DNA of 10,642 bases. Source: Paracoccaceae bacterium (GTDB taxonomy: Bacteria; Pseudomonadota; Alphaproteobacteria; Rhodobacterales; Rhodobacteraceae). Under the pieces are notes generated by a model. It had not been told where the DNA came from. It saw only the letters and a program-made list of their open reading frames with translations, and searched no databases. Location: the NCBI GenBank assembly GCA_007120685.1, contig SKNG01000209.1:1-10642 (forward strand). The letters run 5' to 3'. Made by a program: the position numbers and the translations under genes. Below, piece by piece: positions 1-6,491 of the stretch; position 1 is the first letter of the stretch, and each line of letters begins with the position of its first letter.

Positions 1-88
1 CCACCTGTGCGGCCAGCGGGTGCGAGGTGGCGACCATCGCGCTGCTGGCATGGACGGTGGAACGGCCGGGTCGCTGGAAATTGCGCAT
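1..88 (-). CDS. Gamma-glutamyltransferase-family Ntn-hydrolase, N-terminus only (runs off the left edge)
   Basis: Only the first 29 codons are present. They read MRNFQRPGRSTVHASS and then AMVATSHPLAAQV, which is the characteristic start of cytoplasmic GGT-family proteins ('PGRS.V.A..GM.ATSHPLA'). Members are self-cleaving Ntn-hydrolases that hydrolyse or transfer gamma-glutamyl groups. Some relatives have other amide substrates, such as the oxamate amidohydrolase HpxW, so the exact reaction cannot be told from this fragment. There is no signal peptide, so a cytoplasmic enzyme is likely. The ATG at 88 is supported by a perfect AGGAGG six bases upstream. The gene lies 225 bp downstream of the DUF2165 gene on the same strand, behind a pair of TTCGAA dyads, so it probably has its own promoter. 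A TTGACC hexamer on the minus strand (137-142) is the best -35-like sequence, but no convincing -10 follows. The processing threonine and active site lie outside the window. Confidence 0.85.
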   Translation of the reverse strand, partial: MRNFQRPGRSTVHASSAMVATSHPLAAQV

Positions 89-94
89 CGCACG

Positions 95-100
95 CCTCCT
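95..100 (-). promoter_or_regulatory. Strong Shine-Dalgarno of the GGT-family gene
   Basis: AGGAGG on the minus strand, six bases before the ATG at 88. It fixes the start of a gene of which only 29 codons are visible, and it shows that this gene has its own ribosome entry and is not translationally coupled to the DUF2165 gene upstream. Confidence 0.85.
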
Positions 101-201
101 GTTGGTCGCGCGAGACTGCGCGCAAGCGCCTGCGCGGGTCAAGCCGAAATGGGCCAGACGCGCGATCGCATCGATCGGACACGACGCCCGAAGCCCGCGC
201 G

Positions 202-252
202 GGAACGCGCGTTCGAACGCGCGTGGCACGGGCCTTCGAAGGCCCGTTCGCC
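202..252 (-). repeat. Paired TTCGAA dyads, copy 1 (upstream of the GGT-family gene)
   Basis: Two adjacent perfect 20-bp palindromes lie here: ACGCGCGTTCGAACGCGCGT (205-224) and ACGGGCCTTCGAAGGCCCGT (228-247). Their centres are 23 bp apart. The whole unit aligns with a second unit at 6233-6286: GG[A/G]ACGCGC, TTCGAA, a short linker, ACGGGC, TTCGAA, GCCCGT, TCGCC. Each palindrome differs between copies at the base pair flanking TTCGAA, and both halves change together, so the symmetry is kept. Copy 1 lies downstream of the DUF2165 stop and 114 bp upstream of the GGT-family ATG. Possible roles are an operator for a dimeric regulator, a dispersed extragenic repeat, or an RNA hairpin pair between two transcription units. 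No T-tract follows either hairpin on the minus strand. Confidence 0.8.
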
Positions 253-313
253 GCGCCGCTTACAGGGCGTTCGCATCGCTCGGTTTCACCGAAACGGGTG
301 CGCTCCAGGCGCG

Positions 314-802
314 TCAGGCCAGCGCGATCAGCAGCAGTGTCGCCATGCCCCAGAGCAGAAGCTGGAAATGCGTGCTCTGCGCGCCTTCATGGCACAGCCA
401 GTAGCAGAAATGGTTGCCGGCGGTCACGAAGCCGGCCCAGATGGCGGTAAAGCCGAAGGCGCCCGCAATCCCCAGCACCCGCGCCACCGCGGGTTCCAAC
501 GCCCCGGCGGCGGCGGCCAGCATCGCCGCCACGGACAACCACAACAGCGCCGTGACCAGCGTTTCGGCCACCACGATGGCGATGAAGACGCCACGCTGGA
601 TGCCGGCGTGTTCGACCCGGCGCTTGCCCACCTCGGTCAGCACACCGGGATAGTCGCGCGCGATCCGCGACAGCGACAGCACCTCGCGGGTGAATTGCGC
701 GTTGATCTCCGGGTGGCGGAAATTGTCGCGCAGCGCCACGCTCAGCCAGGCGGCCAGAAGCGCCAGGGCGCCTGCCTGGCACAGGATGATCGCCGTTTCC
801 AT
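314..802 (-). CDS. DUF2165 family small integral membrane protein
   Basis: A 162-residue hydrophobic protein. I see four likely membrane segments: about residues 3-23, 71-100, 107-128 and 144-162. Between the first two is a soluble loop of about 45 residues. The C-terminal signature GNHFCYWLCHEGAQ (129-142), followed by THFQLLLWGMA, is the hallmark of the DUF2165 family, and the length is normal for it. No biochemical function is known for the family. The conserved His and Cys residues around 131-138 could bind a metal, but that is speculation. The ATG at 802 is preceded by GGGAGGAC on the minus strand, a good ribosome site. The gene lies 69 bp after the solute-binding protein gene on the same strand and is probably the last gene of that operon. 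It could be an accessory membrane partner of the uptake system, but nothing in the sequence proves that. Confidence 0.85.
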   Translation of the reverse strand: METAIILCQAGALALLAAWLSVALRDNFRHPEINAQFTREVLSLSRIARDYPGVLTEVGKRRVEHAGIQRGVFIAIVVAETLVTALLWLSVAAMLAAAAGALEPAVARVLGIAGAFGFTAIWAGFVTAGNHFCYWLCHEGAQSTHFQLLLWGMATLLLIALA

Positions 803-817
803 CTTGTCCTCCCTGCG

Positions 818-846
818 GGGGCGCCCGCCGGCGATGCGCGCGCCCC
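818..846 (-). other. GC stem-loop between the solute-binding protein and DUF2165 genes
   Basis: On the minus strand GGGGCGC (846-840) can pair with GCGCCCC (824-818) around a 15-base loop that itself contains GCCGGC. It starts 26 bases after the solute-binding protein stop and ends just before the DUF2165 ribosome site. There is no T-tract in the direction of transcription, so it is more likely an mRNA-stabilising or partially terminating hairpin than a full terminator. Such hairpins often sit after a binding-protein gene that is expressed more strongly than its neighbours. Confidence 0.35.
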
Positions 847-871
847 GTTTGCTATGTCGCGGGTTGCCCGC

Positions 872-2539
872 TCAGGCCGTCCAGTAGAATTCCGCCGGCC
901 ACAGTTCCTGCTGGATATGGATATCGGCGCCCTCCAGCCCCTCGCGCGTATGGTTGTATAGCCCGCGCCAGTAGGGCTGGATGATGACGCCTTCCTCCTG
1001 CAGGATGGTCTGCAACCGGGCCATCACCGCGCGCCGCTGGTCCGGGTCGGCCAGCGACAGTGCTTCGTCCACCAGCGCGTCGAATTCCGGGTTGGCAAAG
1101 CCGGTCTCGTTCCAGGACGCGCCTGAGGTATAGGCCAGCGACAGGGTGGAAATGCCCAGCGGCCGGTGGTTCCAGTTGGTGATGGAAAACGGGTAGTTGG
1201 CCCAGTTGTTCCAGAAGGTCGAGCCCGGATAGACCGTCCGCTTTACCGCGATGCCGGCCTCGCGCAACTGCGCGGCGATGGCATCGGCGGTGCTGGCCCA
1301 GAAGCCGGATTCGAGCGAGATCAGGTCATGCTCGTAATCGGCCATGCCCGCCTCTGCCAGCAGGGCGACGGCGGCTGCGGGGTCCACTTCCTGCGCCGGC
1401 AGTTCGGCATATTCGGGGTGCACCGGGGCGACATGGTGGTTTTCGGCCACCGAGCCGAAGCCTGCCACGGCGAATTCCAGCACCGCCTCGGGGTCCACCG
1501 CCATCTGCAACGCACGGCGCACGCGCACATCCGCATAGGGCCGGTTGCCGTCGTCATCCTCGGCCAGGCTGTTGCAGCGCGCCAGCACCGTGGCGGCGGT
1601 CACCACCTCGTTGCGCCGCCAGCCGGACAGGCGGTCGAATTCCTCGATGAAATCACCGGCGGTGTCATAGGTGGCGTCGATTTCACCCGCCTCGGCGGCG
1701 GCGACATAGGATACCGGGTCGGCGCCCAGGTCGACCAGTTCCACCCGTTCCATCCAGGCGCCGTTGCCCGCGTTCCACCAGTCGTGGTCATCGTTGCGCA
1801 GAAGTGTCGCCTGCACGCCCACGTCATAGCGTTCCGGCAGATAGGGGCCGGTCCCGATGGGGCTGGTGAGCATGTTGTCGGCCGTGAAGCTTTCATGCAC
1901 CACCGCCGCAGGGTAGTCCGAGACCGTGGCAATCAGCGAGATGTCGGGCCGCGACAGATGCAGCCGCACGGTCAGGTCGTCCACGACCTCGATCGCGCCT
2001 TCGCGCGCCTCGCCGGTGTCGGCGTCGATCAGCGCGCCAAGGCGCGAGGCCAGCGCGTTGCCCTCCAGCCCGCTGTCGCAGAACCGCGCGATGTTGCGCG
2101 CCACATCGGCCGCGGTGAAGACGTCGCCATTGTTCCAGTGCACGCCCTCGCGCACGCTCAGCGTATATTCGGTGGCATCGTCGTTGATTTCCCAGCCGGC
2201 CAGCAGCCCGGGGCTGAAGCTGCCATCGGAATTGTAGCGCACCAGATATTCCAGCCAGCCGCGGGTAAAGGTGGCCAGCTGATTGAAATCGAACGTGCGC
2301 GGGTCCTTCAGCGCCACCAGCTGCTGCTGGATGCGCACCGTGCCGCCCATGCGCGGCGTGGTGCCGGCGCGGGCCGGGGCCGGCAGGCCCAGCATCGCCC
2401 AGGCGGTGGTGGCGGTGGCGCCATAGCTGGTCGCCACGGCCAGGAATTCGCGCCGGCTCAGCCGCTCCTGCGCCGCCTGCGGGCCCTTCTCGCCAAAGAA
2501 TGCCGGCATCGGCTTGCCGTTCCATTTGCGGAAAATCAT
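872..2539 (-). CDS. ABC transporter solute-binding protein, family 5 (DppA/OppA type), Tat-exported
   Basis: A 555-residue periplasmic binding protein of the SBP_bac_5 class, whose members bind peptides, opines, nickel chelates or other small solutes. The N-terminus carries a twin-arginine signal: SRREFL at 28-33, a hydrophobic stretch to about residue 52, and a probable cleavage after PARA (55-58). The mature part has the family's usual features: WEINDDATEYTLSVREGVHW with NNGDVFTAADV just after it, PIGTGPY, and a C-terminal dimer-like lobe ending in QPYWRG and later AEFYWTA. The chosen ATG is preceded by GGAGGT at six bases and overlaps the dioxygenase stop as ATGA. A longer reading to 2644 would lie wholly inside the dioxygenase gene and is not needed. 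The ligand cannot be predicted from sequence alone. No permease or ATPase genes are in the window, so the partner subunits are either elsewhere or absent. Confidence 0.9.
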   Translation of the reverse strand: MIFRKWNGKPMPAFFGEKGPQAAQERLSRREFLAVATSYGATATTAWAMLGLPAPARAGTTPRMGGTVRIQQQLVALKDPRTFDFNQLATFTRGWLEYLVRYNSDGSFSPGLLAGWEINDDATEYTLSVREGVHWNNGDVFTAADVARNIARFCDSGLEGNALASRLGALIDADTGEAREGAIEVVDDLTVRLHLSRPDISLIATVSDYPAAVVHESFTADNMLTSPIGTGPYLPERYDVGVQATLLRNDDHDWWNAGNGAWMERVELVDLGADPVSYVAAAEAGEIDATYDTAGDFIEEFDRLSGWRRNEVVTAATVLARCNSLAEDDDGNRPYADVRVRRALQMAVDPEAVLEFAVAGFGSVAENHHVAPVHPEYAELPAQEVDPAAAVALLAEAGMADYEHDLISLESGFWASTADAIAAQLREAGIAVKRTVYPGSTFWNNWANYPFSITNWNHRPLGISTLSLAYTSGASWNETGFANPEFDALVDEALSLADPDQRRAVMARLQTILQEEGVIIQPYWRGLYNHTREGLEGADIHIQQELWPAEFYWTA

Positions 2540-3474
2540 GATGACACCTCCATGTCGGTTTTTTCTGGTTGTTGGCTCTGCCCGTCCGGTGTGGCGGGCA
2601 TGCGGATACTGTCCAGCCCATCGGCTGGCGTGGCCGAGGTGCACAGGCTGGACAGCGTGCGCGGCTGATCATAGGGCCAGGGCGTGCCGCGATGCATCAC
2701 CGCGCGCTGATCCCAGATCAGCACATCGCCCACCTGCCAGCGATGCGCATAGACAAAGCGCGGCTGCGTGCAGAAATCGGACAGTTCGTCAAGCAGCGCA
2801 CGGCTGTCTTCCGCGTCCAGCCCGTCGACCTGCCGCGCGTGGCTGGCGATATAGAGCGCCTCGCGCCCGTTGACCGGGTTCGTCCAGACGCTGTTCCAGC
2901 GCGTTTCCGGCCATTTGTTGAACATCGGCAGTTGCGCCAGTTCCGGCGAGATGCGCGCGCGGGACTGCGCATAATGATGCGTGATCCCCCGGCCGCGGAT
3001 ACGGGCGCGCAAGGCTTCCGGCATCTCGGCCCAGGCGGCGCGGGTGCTGGCCAGTTCGGTCGCACCCCCCTCGGTGGTGACAACGCGGGCGATCAGGATA
3101 TTGGTCAGCGCCGGCACCGGCAGGAAGGTGCTGTCGGCATGCCACAGCATGTTGGCCTGCAGGTGCAGCGTGTGCAGGTCCATCGCCTGGGTAACGCTGC
3201 CATCCTCGCGCACGTTTGAAACACGCGGGACGGTGAAACCCTCGCCCGGCTTGCGCTCGTCGGCGTTGCGGTCCTCGATGGGGCCGAAACGCTGCGCCAG
3301 CGCCATGTGGCGGGTATCGTCCAGCGTCTGGTTGCGGAAAAGCAGCGCCGAGTGTTCCTCGAACAGCGCGCGGATATGGGGGAAAAGGGCGTCCGTCGCC
3401 GGATCGCCCAGATCCAGCCCCGAGACCTCGACCCCGAAGCGAGGGGTCAGGGGGCGGGTGTGGAAGGCTTGCAT
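2536..3474 (-). CDS. TauD/TfdA-family Fe(II)/2-oxoglutarate-dependent dioxygenase
   Basis: A 312-residue enzyme of the TauD/TfdA superfamily, which couples 2-oxoglutarate decarboxylation to hydroxylation and often to C-S, C-N or C-O cleavage of small acids. The facial triad is visible: H112 and D114 in WHADSTF and the distal H261 in DQRAVMHRGTPW. Arg272 in QPRTL fits the 2-oxoglutarate carboxylate ligand, and T139 in GGATELAS fits the usual cosubstrate-binding threonine. N-terminal PRFGVEVSGLDL matches the family's 'GAEV.G.DL' start. The length is normal for the family, with a polar C-terminal tail of about 20 residues. Its ATG follows the FAD-oxidoreductase stop by four bases, with AGGAGG at 3489-3484, and its own stop overlaps the binding-protein ATG. 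The substrate is unknown. Taurine, 2,4-D-like or quaternary-amine substrates are all possible, so no gene symbol is given. Confidence 0.92.
   Translation of the reverse strand: MQAFHTRPLTPRFGVEVSGLDLGDPATDALFPHIRALFEEHSALLFRNQTLDDTRHMALAQRFGPIEDRNADERKPGEGFTVPRVSNVREDGSVTQAMDLHTLHLQANMLWHADSTFLPVPALTNILIARVVTTEGGATELASTRAAWAEMPEALRARIRGRGITHHYAQSRARISPELAQLPMFNKWPETRWNSVWTNPVNGREALYIASHARQVDGLDAEDSRALLDELSDFCTQPRFVYAHRWQVGDVLIWDQRAVMHRGTPWPYDQPRTLSSLCTSATPADGLDSIRMPATPDGQSQQPEKTDMEVSS
2546..2551 (-). promoter_or_regulatory. Shine-Dalgarno that sets the solute-binding protein start at 2539
   Basis: GGAGGT on the minus strand, six bases from the ATG at 2539 and inside the 3' end of the dioxygenase gene. 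Together with the Tat motif 28 codons in, it argues for the 555-residue product rather than a 590-residue one starting at 2644. Confidence 0.75.
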
Positions 3475-3478
3475 CGGG

Positions 3479-4897
3479 TCATTCCTCCTGCGTCATGCGT
3501 TCGATCTGATCGGCCGGCAGGTCGCGCACCTGCGGCCAGGCCTTTGACTTGCCGCTGTTCATCAACCCCTTGGGGTCCATACGCTTCTTCCAGGCCAGAT
3601 GGCGGTAATCGACATTCTTCAGCCCGCCGCCCTCGACATGAAAGGCATGGGCGTCATGGACGGTGAAGCCGTGGCGCTCGTAGATGGCATTCACCCTGCC
3701 CAACTGTTCGTCGCTTTCATACCAGACGATGGGCAGGTCGAAGGACACGACCGCGCCACCGCGCCGGGCGAATTCATGGTGTTGCCAGACGTCGTCGCCA
3801 AGGTCCGCGTTCAGCCGGGCGATGGCACCGATGTCTCCGGCATCGGGCACGCCGATCTGCTGATAGGTCGCGCTGCGGTCGGATTTCAGAACCTGCAGCG
3901 TGGTGTGATTGTAGGAGAATTCAAACACATGCGGTAGCCCGGCGGCCTGGCGCGCGCCTTCATCCAGCGCCACGTCCAGCGTGCCACCATGGGCGGTGAT
4001 AACCGCCCGCAGCCCCTCCAGCCCCGCGCGCGGCACCATTGCCACCAGCAGATCCGCGCCCTGCCGCACATGGCCCATCAGGCGCGGGAAATAGCCGGCG
4101 ATGCGGGCGTCCACGGTGCTGACCAGCTTGCAGCCCATCTCCTTGTCGCAGGCCAAATCGTAGCCGGCGGCATAGGCGCTGGTATAGTCGTCAAAGCTGG
4201 CGATGCAGCCGATCCAGTCCTGCCGGGGCACGCAGCGCACCGTGACCTCGGTGATTGCGCCGTTCAGGCCCCAGGCGTGGTGGATATGCAGCGCATCCGA
4301 GCCCTCAAAACGATGCGCCTGCGGTTCGGCCTCGACCGACAGCGCGGTCAGGCCGATCAGATTGCCCTTATCGCGCAGCATGCCATGCGCCACCGACCCG
4401 ATCCCGCCAGAGCCGCCGGCCACGAAACCGCCTATCGTGGCGATATCCTGGGTCGAGGGGAACATGGCCAGTTCCTGCCCGCTTTCGGCCAGCGCCGCGT
4501 TGATATCGGCCATCAGCGCGCCGGCCTCTGCCCGCACCCAGCCATCGCCGATTTCCAGCACGCGGTTCATTGCCGTGGTGTCGATGATCAGCCCGCCGTC
4601 CAGCGGTACCGACTGGCCGTAATTCCCGGTCCCGCCGCCGCGCAGCACCACGGGCGCGTCATGGGCATGGGCAACGGCCAGGCAGCGGGCCATCTGGTCG
4701 GGGGTGGCAGGCCGGGCGACCAGATCGCCGAAACAGGTTTTCAGCGTGCGGTTCAGGATCGGCGAATACCAGAAGAAATCGCGCGAGCGTTTCTTCACCA
4801 GCACCGGCTCCCGGATCAGTTCCACCCCGTCCAGTTCAGCGGCGATGGCATCCCAGTCCAGGCTGTTGCGGCCCGAGATCGAGGCGTCGTCCTTCAT
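3479..4897 (-). CDS. FAD-binding oxidoreductase, PCMH/VAO type (GlcD-like)
   Basis: A 472-residue flavoenzyme. The PCMH-type FAD domain covers roughly residues 56-225. It includes the pyrophosphate loop VVLRGGGTGNYGQ (83-95) and the second loop ATIGGFVAGGSGGIGS (153-168), then a central substrate/cap region and a C-terminal tail with MDPKGLMNSGK, the usual 'DP.G.(L/M)N.GK' ending. Relatives oxidise 2-hydroxy acids, D-amino-acid-like compounds or alcohols and pass electrons to oxygen or a carrier. I see no Cys-rich iron-sulfur domain, so this is the flavin subunit type without a fused [4Fe-4S] module. The ATG at 4897 overlaps the amidohydrolase stop as ATGA, with a modest GGAGA seven bases upstream, and the stop is four bases before the dioxygenase start. 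This tight packing suggests the three enzymes act in one pathway. The substrate is unknown. Confidence 0.9.
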   Translation of the reverse strand: MKDDASISGRNSLDWDAIAAELDGVELIREPVLVKKRSRDFFWYSPILNRTLKTCFGDLVARPATPDQMARCLAVAHAHDAPVVLRGGGTGNYGQSVPLDGGLIIDTTAMNRVLEIGDGWVRAEAGALMADINAALAESGQELAMFPSTQDIATIGGFVAGGSGGIGSVAHGMLRDKGNLIGLTALSVEAEPQAHRFEGSDALHIHHAWGLNGAITEVTVRCVPRQDWIGCIASFDDYTSAYAAGYDLACDKEMGCKLVSTVDARIAGYFPRLMGHVRQGADLLVAMVPRAGLEGLRAVITAHGGTLDVALDEGARQAAGLPHVFEFSYNHTTLQVLKSDRSATYQQIGVPDAGDIGAIARLNADLGDDVWQHHEFARRGGAVVSFDLPIVWYESDEQLGRVNAIYERHGFTVHDAHAFHVEGGGLKNVDYRHLAWKKRMDPKGLMNSGKSKAWPQVRDLPADQIERMTQEE

Positions 4898-6117
4898 GCG
4901 GTCGTCTCCATCTTCATCGGCTGAAGGGCGCGCGGCGGGGGCGCCCCGGTCAGCAGGTCGGTGATGCTGGCGACGTCATAGGCCAGCAGATCGGCCAGCG
5001 CGGCGCCGTCCACGGTGACGGGGGGCAGGCCCAGCGCGGCGCGGGCCTCGGTCGTGACCATCGGCAGCCATTGGCCCATCGGCGCGTCCAGATGGGCGGC
5101 GAGTGCGGCGAGCGACAGCGACCAGAGCGGGTCATGCCGGCCCAGCGGCAAAAAGGCGTCGCGCACATTGTCGGTGCCGATGACCACCCGCACGCCGTGC
5201 TCGCGCAGCGCCTGCAGGGGGGCGAGGCCGCGCGGGGCAGGGGTGGCGGCGCGGCCTTGCAGGAAAAGGTTGGTCGCCGGCAGCACTGCCAGCGCGATCC
5301 CGGTCCGCGCCATGCGCTCGGCCAGCCGCGCCAGATCATCGGCCGGCATCAGCGACAGCGCACAGCCATGACCGCAAAGGATGGGGCCCTTAAACCCCGT
5401 CTCCTCGGCCGTCTGCACGATCAGTTGCAGCCCATCCAGCCCGGGCTCCAGCCCCTCGTCAACGTGGAAATCCAGCGCCAGCCCGTGCCGGTCGGCAGCG
5501 GCAAAGGCCGCGCGCAGCCCGGCGCGGCGGTGCGGCTGGTCCAGCACGAAGGCCCCCAGAACCCCGCCATCGGGCGCGATGGCGCGGGCGATGGCATCGG
5601 CCAGCCCGGGCTCGGCCAGCATGTCGATGCCGCAAAGCGCCGCCATCTGCACCGTGAAGGGCTGCGCCGAGGCCAGATCGCGCAGCGCCGCCCAGGCCGG
5701 GGGGAGGGTGGCGCCGGGGTGGTGCCAGTCGACATGGCTGCGCACCACGCCCGCGCCGGCAACGGCATAATCGGCCAGCCCCCGGCCGATGCGGGCGTGC
5801 AGGTCGGTTTTGGTCCAATGCGCGGTATCGGCGGCCTGCGCAGCAATGGCATGGCGCAGCCCACCGCCCGGGCGGGTGCCCGAGGCGAGGATCCGGTCGA
5901 TGCTGTGACACTTGTCCAGATGGCAATGCACCTCGGCCGGTTTCGGCATCACCAGCCGTGTCGGCGCCGCGCCCGGCCGCAAGCCCTGCACGCGGCTGCC
6001 GCGCAGCACCAGATCGCCGGTCAGGCAATCGCCCTGCCGCCGCCCGCCGAAGTCCTGAGGCCGGGCCAGCAGCGAAACCGGCACGGCAACGCCGGGAATG
6101 ATGCCGGTAGCGCTCAT
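4894..6117 (-). CDS. Amidohydrolase-superfamily deaminase, cytosine deaminase (CodA/AtzC)-like
   Basis: A 407-residue mononuclear metal-dependent amidohydrolase. The metal and catalytic residues fall at almost the positions of E. coli CodA: H64 and H66 in EVHCHLDK, Q157 in FTVQM, H218 and E221 in HVDE, H250 in CGHG, and D316 in GTDNVRD. CodA-like enzymes hydrolyse exocyclic amino groups or related C-N bonds of cytosine, isocytosine and triazines. Here Asn317 follows the catalytic Asp where CodA has Asp314, so the substrate may differ. I chose the ATG at 6117 (MSATGII) because a GAGG lies eight bases upstream. The 17 extra residues of a start at 6168 look non-coding (Pro/Arg-rich, family-atypical). 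This is the first gene of the minus-strand operon, and its stop overlaps the next start as ATGA. It is divergent from the Rid-family gene across a 374-bp spacer. Confidence 0.9.
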   Translation of the reverse strand: MSATGIIPGVAVPVSLLARPQDFGGRRQGDCLTGDLVLRGSRVQGLRPGAAPTRLVMPKPAEVHCHLDKCHSIDRILASGTRPGGGLRHAIAAQAADTAHWTKTDLHARIGRGLADYAVAGAGVVRSHVDWHHPGATLPPAWAALRDLASAQPFTVQMAALCGIDMLAEPGLADAIARAIAPDGGVLGAFVLDQPHRRAGLRAAFAAADRHGLALDFHVDEGLEPGLDGLQLIVQTAEETGFKGPILCGHGCALSLMPADDLARLAERMARTGIALAVLPATNLFLQGRAATPAPRGLAPLQALREHGVRVVIGTDNVRDAFLPLGRHDPLWSLSLAALAAHLDAPMGQWLPMVTTEARAALGLPPVTVDGAALADLLAYDVASITDLLTGAPPPRALQPMKMETTA

Positions 6118-6232
6118 CCCCGCGCCTCGCGTTGGGACGGCGCAAGCCGGCGGCATTGCGTGGGGCACTGCCGAACGGCGCCGGGTCGCCCAGCGCAGCC
6201 TCCATGCCGCTTGAGGGCGCCGGTTGCCGCAC

Positions 6233-6286
6233 GGGACGCGCCTTCGAAGGCGGGTTCAGACGGGCTTTCGAAAGCCCGTCTTCGCC
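6233..6286 (-). repeat. Paired TTCGAA dyads, copy 2 (upstream of the amidohydrolase operon)
   Basis: A 14-bp palindrome CGCCTTCGAAGGCG (6239-6252) is followed by a perfect 24-bp palindrome (6258-6281) whose core is ACGGGCTTTCGAAAGCCCGT. Centres are 24 bp apart, against 23 in copy 1 (202-252). The unit starts 116 bp upstream of the amidohydrolase ATG, while copy 1 starts 114 bp upstream of the GGT-family ATG, in the same orientation. Relative to copy 1, the pair flanking the first TTCGAA is C/G instead of G/C, and that flanking the second is T/A instead of C/G. Both are symmetric changes. I saw no other TTCGAA in the window. Since this copy lies between divergent genes, a terminator role is unlikely. 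Confidence 0.8.
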
Positions 6287-6342
6287 AGTCCGCAGCAACC
6301 TGTGTCCCAACACAACAGCCCTGCGGCGCAGGCACATCAAGC

Positions 6343-6371
6343 TTGACGCGCGGTTGCGAATACCGAATGTT
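6343..6371 (+). promoter_or_regulatory. Weak candidate sigma-70-type promoter for the Rid-family gene
   Basis: TTGACG (6343-6348) matches the -35 consensus at five of six positions. At 17-bp spacing the -10 would be AATGTT (6366-6371), which matches only three of six. Transcription would start just before or within the GGGGA/TCCCC inverted repeat at 6374-6387, giving a leader of over 100 bases. This is a suggestion from pattern only. Confidence 0.22.
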
Positions 6372-6474
6372 GCGGGGAGTGTTCCCCCTGTGCCGGACCA
6401 ACAAGCCATCCTCCTGCCCGCGCCTGCGGAACAGTTGTTGCGTGGCCCTTGGTCGATCCGTGCCAGAGATTACC

Positions 6475-6480
6475 AAGAGG
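6475..6480 (+). promoter_or_regulatory. Probable ribosome binding site of the Rid-family gene
   Basis: AAGAGG, 11 bases before the ATG at 6492, a slightly long spacing. It favours the 152-residue product over upstream in-frame starts in the repeat-containing spacer, and over a GTG at 6561 that would remove a 23-residue polar extension but has no clear ribosome site. Confidence 0.45.
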
Positions 6481-6491
6481 CTAACAACCCC

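Larger units (their letters stand above)
6118..6491. other. 374-bp divergent intergenic region
   Basis: This spacer separates the minus-strand amidohydrolase operon from the plus-strand Rid-family gene and should hold promoters for both. It contains the paired TTCGAA dyads (6233-6286), a TGTGT/ACACA inverted repeat with a four-base loop (6301-6314), and a GGGGA/TCCCC inverted repeat with a four-base loop (6374-6387). Reading frames across it are arginine-, serine- and proline-rich and match no family I know, so I call no gene here. A -35-like TTGACG faces right at 6343. No clear sigma-70 promoter faces left. Confidence 0.7.

Noticed and set aside
205..247. TTCGAA hairpins as ordinary intrinsic terminators or UUCG tetraloops
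   Set aside because: No T-tract follows on either strand. In the perfect dyad UUCG would pair partly with itself rather than form a C(UUCG)G loop, and the second copy sits between divergent genes where no terminator is expected.
2540..2644. Upstream start (2644) for the solute-binding protein
   Set aside because: It would add 35 residues that lie wholly within the dioxygenase gene. The ATG at 2539 has a good GGAGGT site and an ATGA junction, and it gives a normal Tat signal.
1166..2668. Long plus-strand open frame opposite the solute-binding protein gene
   Set aside because: Its translation is Arg/His/Gly-rich with no recognisable family. The opposite strand holds a clear binding protein with a Tat signal, and long antisense frames are expected at this GC content.
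2536..3474. Naming the dioxygenase as taurine dioxygenase TauD
   Set aside because: The iron and 2-oxoglutarate residues are family-wide, and no tauABC or other sulfonate genes are in the window.
3479..4897. Naming the FAD oxidoreductase as glycolate oxidase GlcD or D-lactate dehydrogenase
   Set aside because: Only the PCMH FAD-domain motifs are certain. No GlcE/GlcF partners are nearby, and the operon context points to a different substrate.
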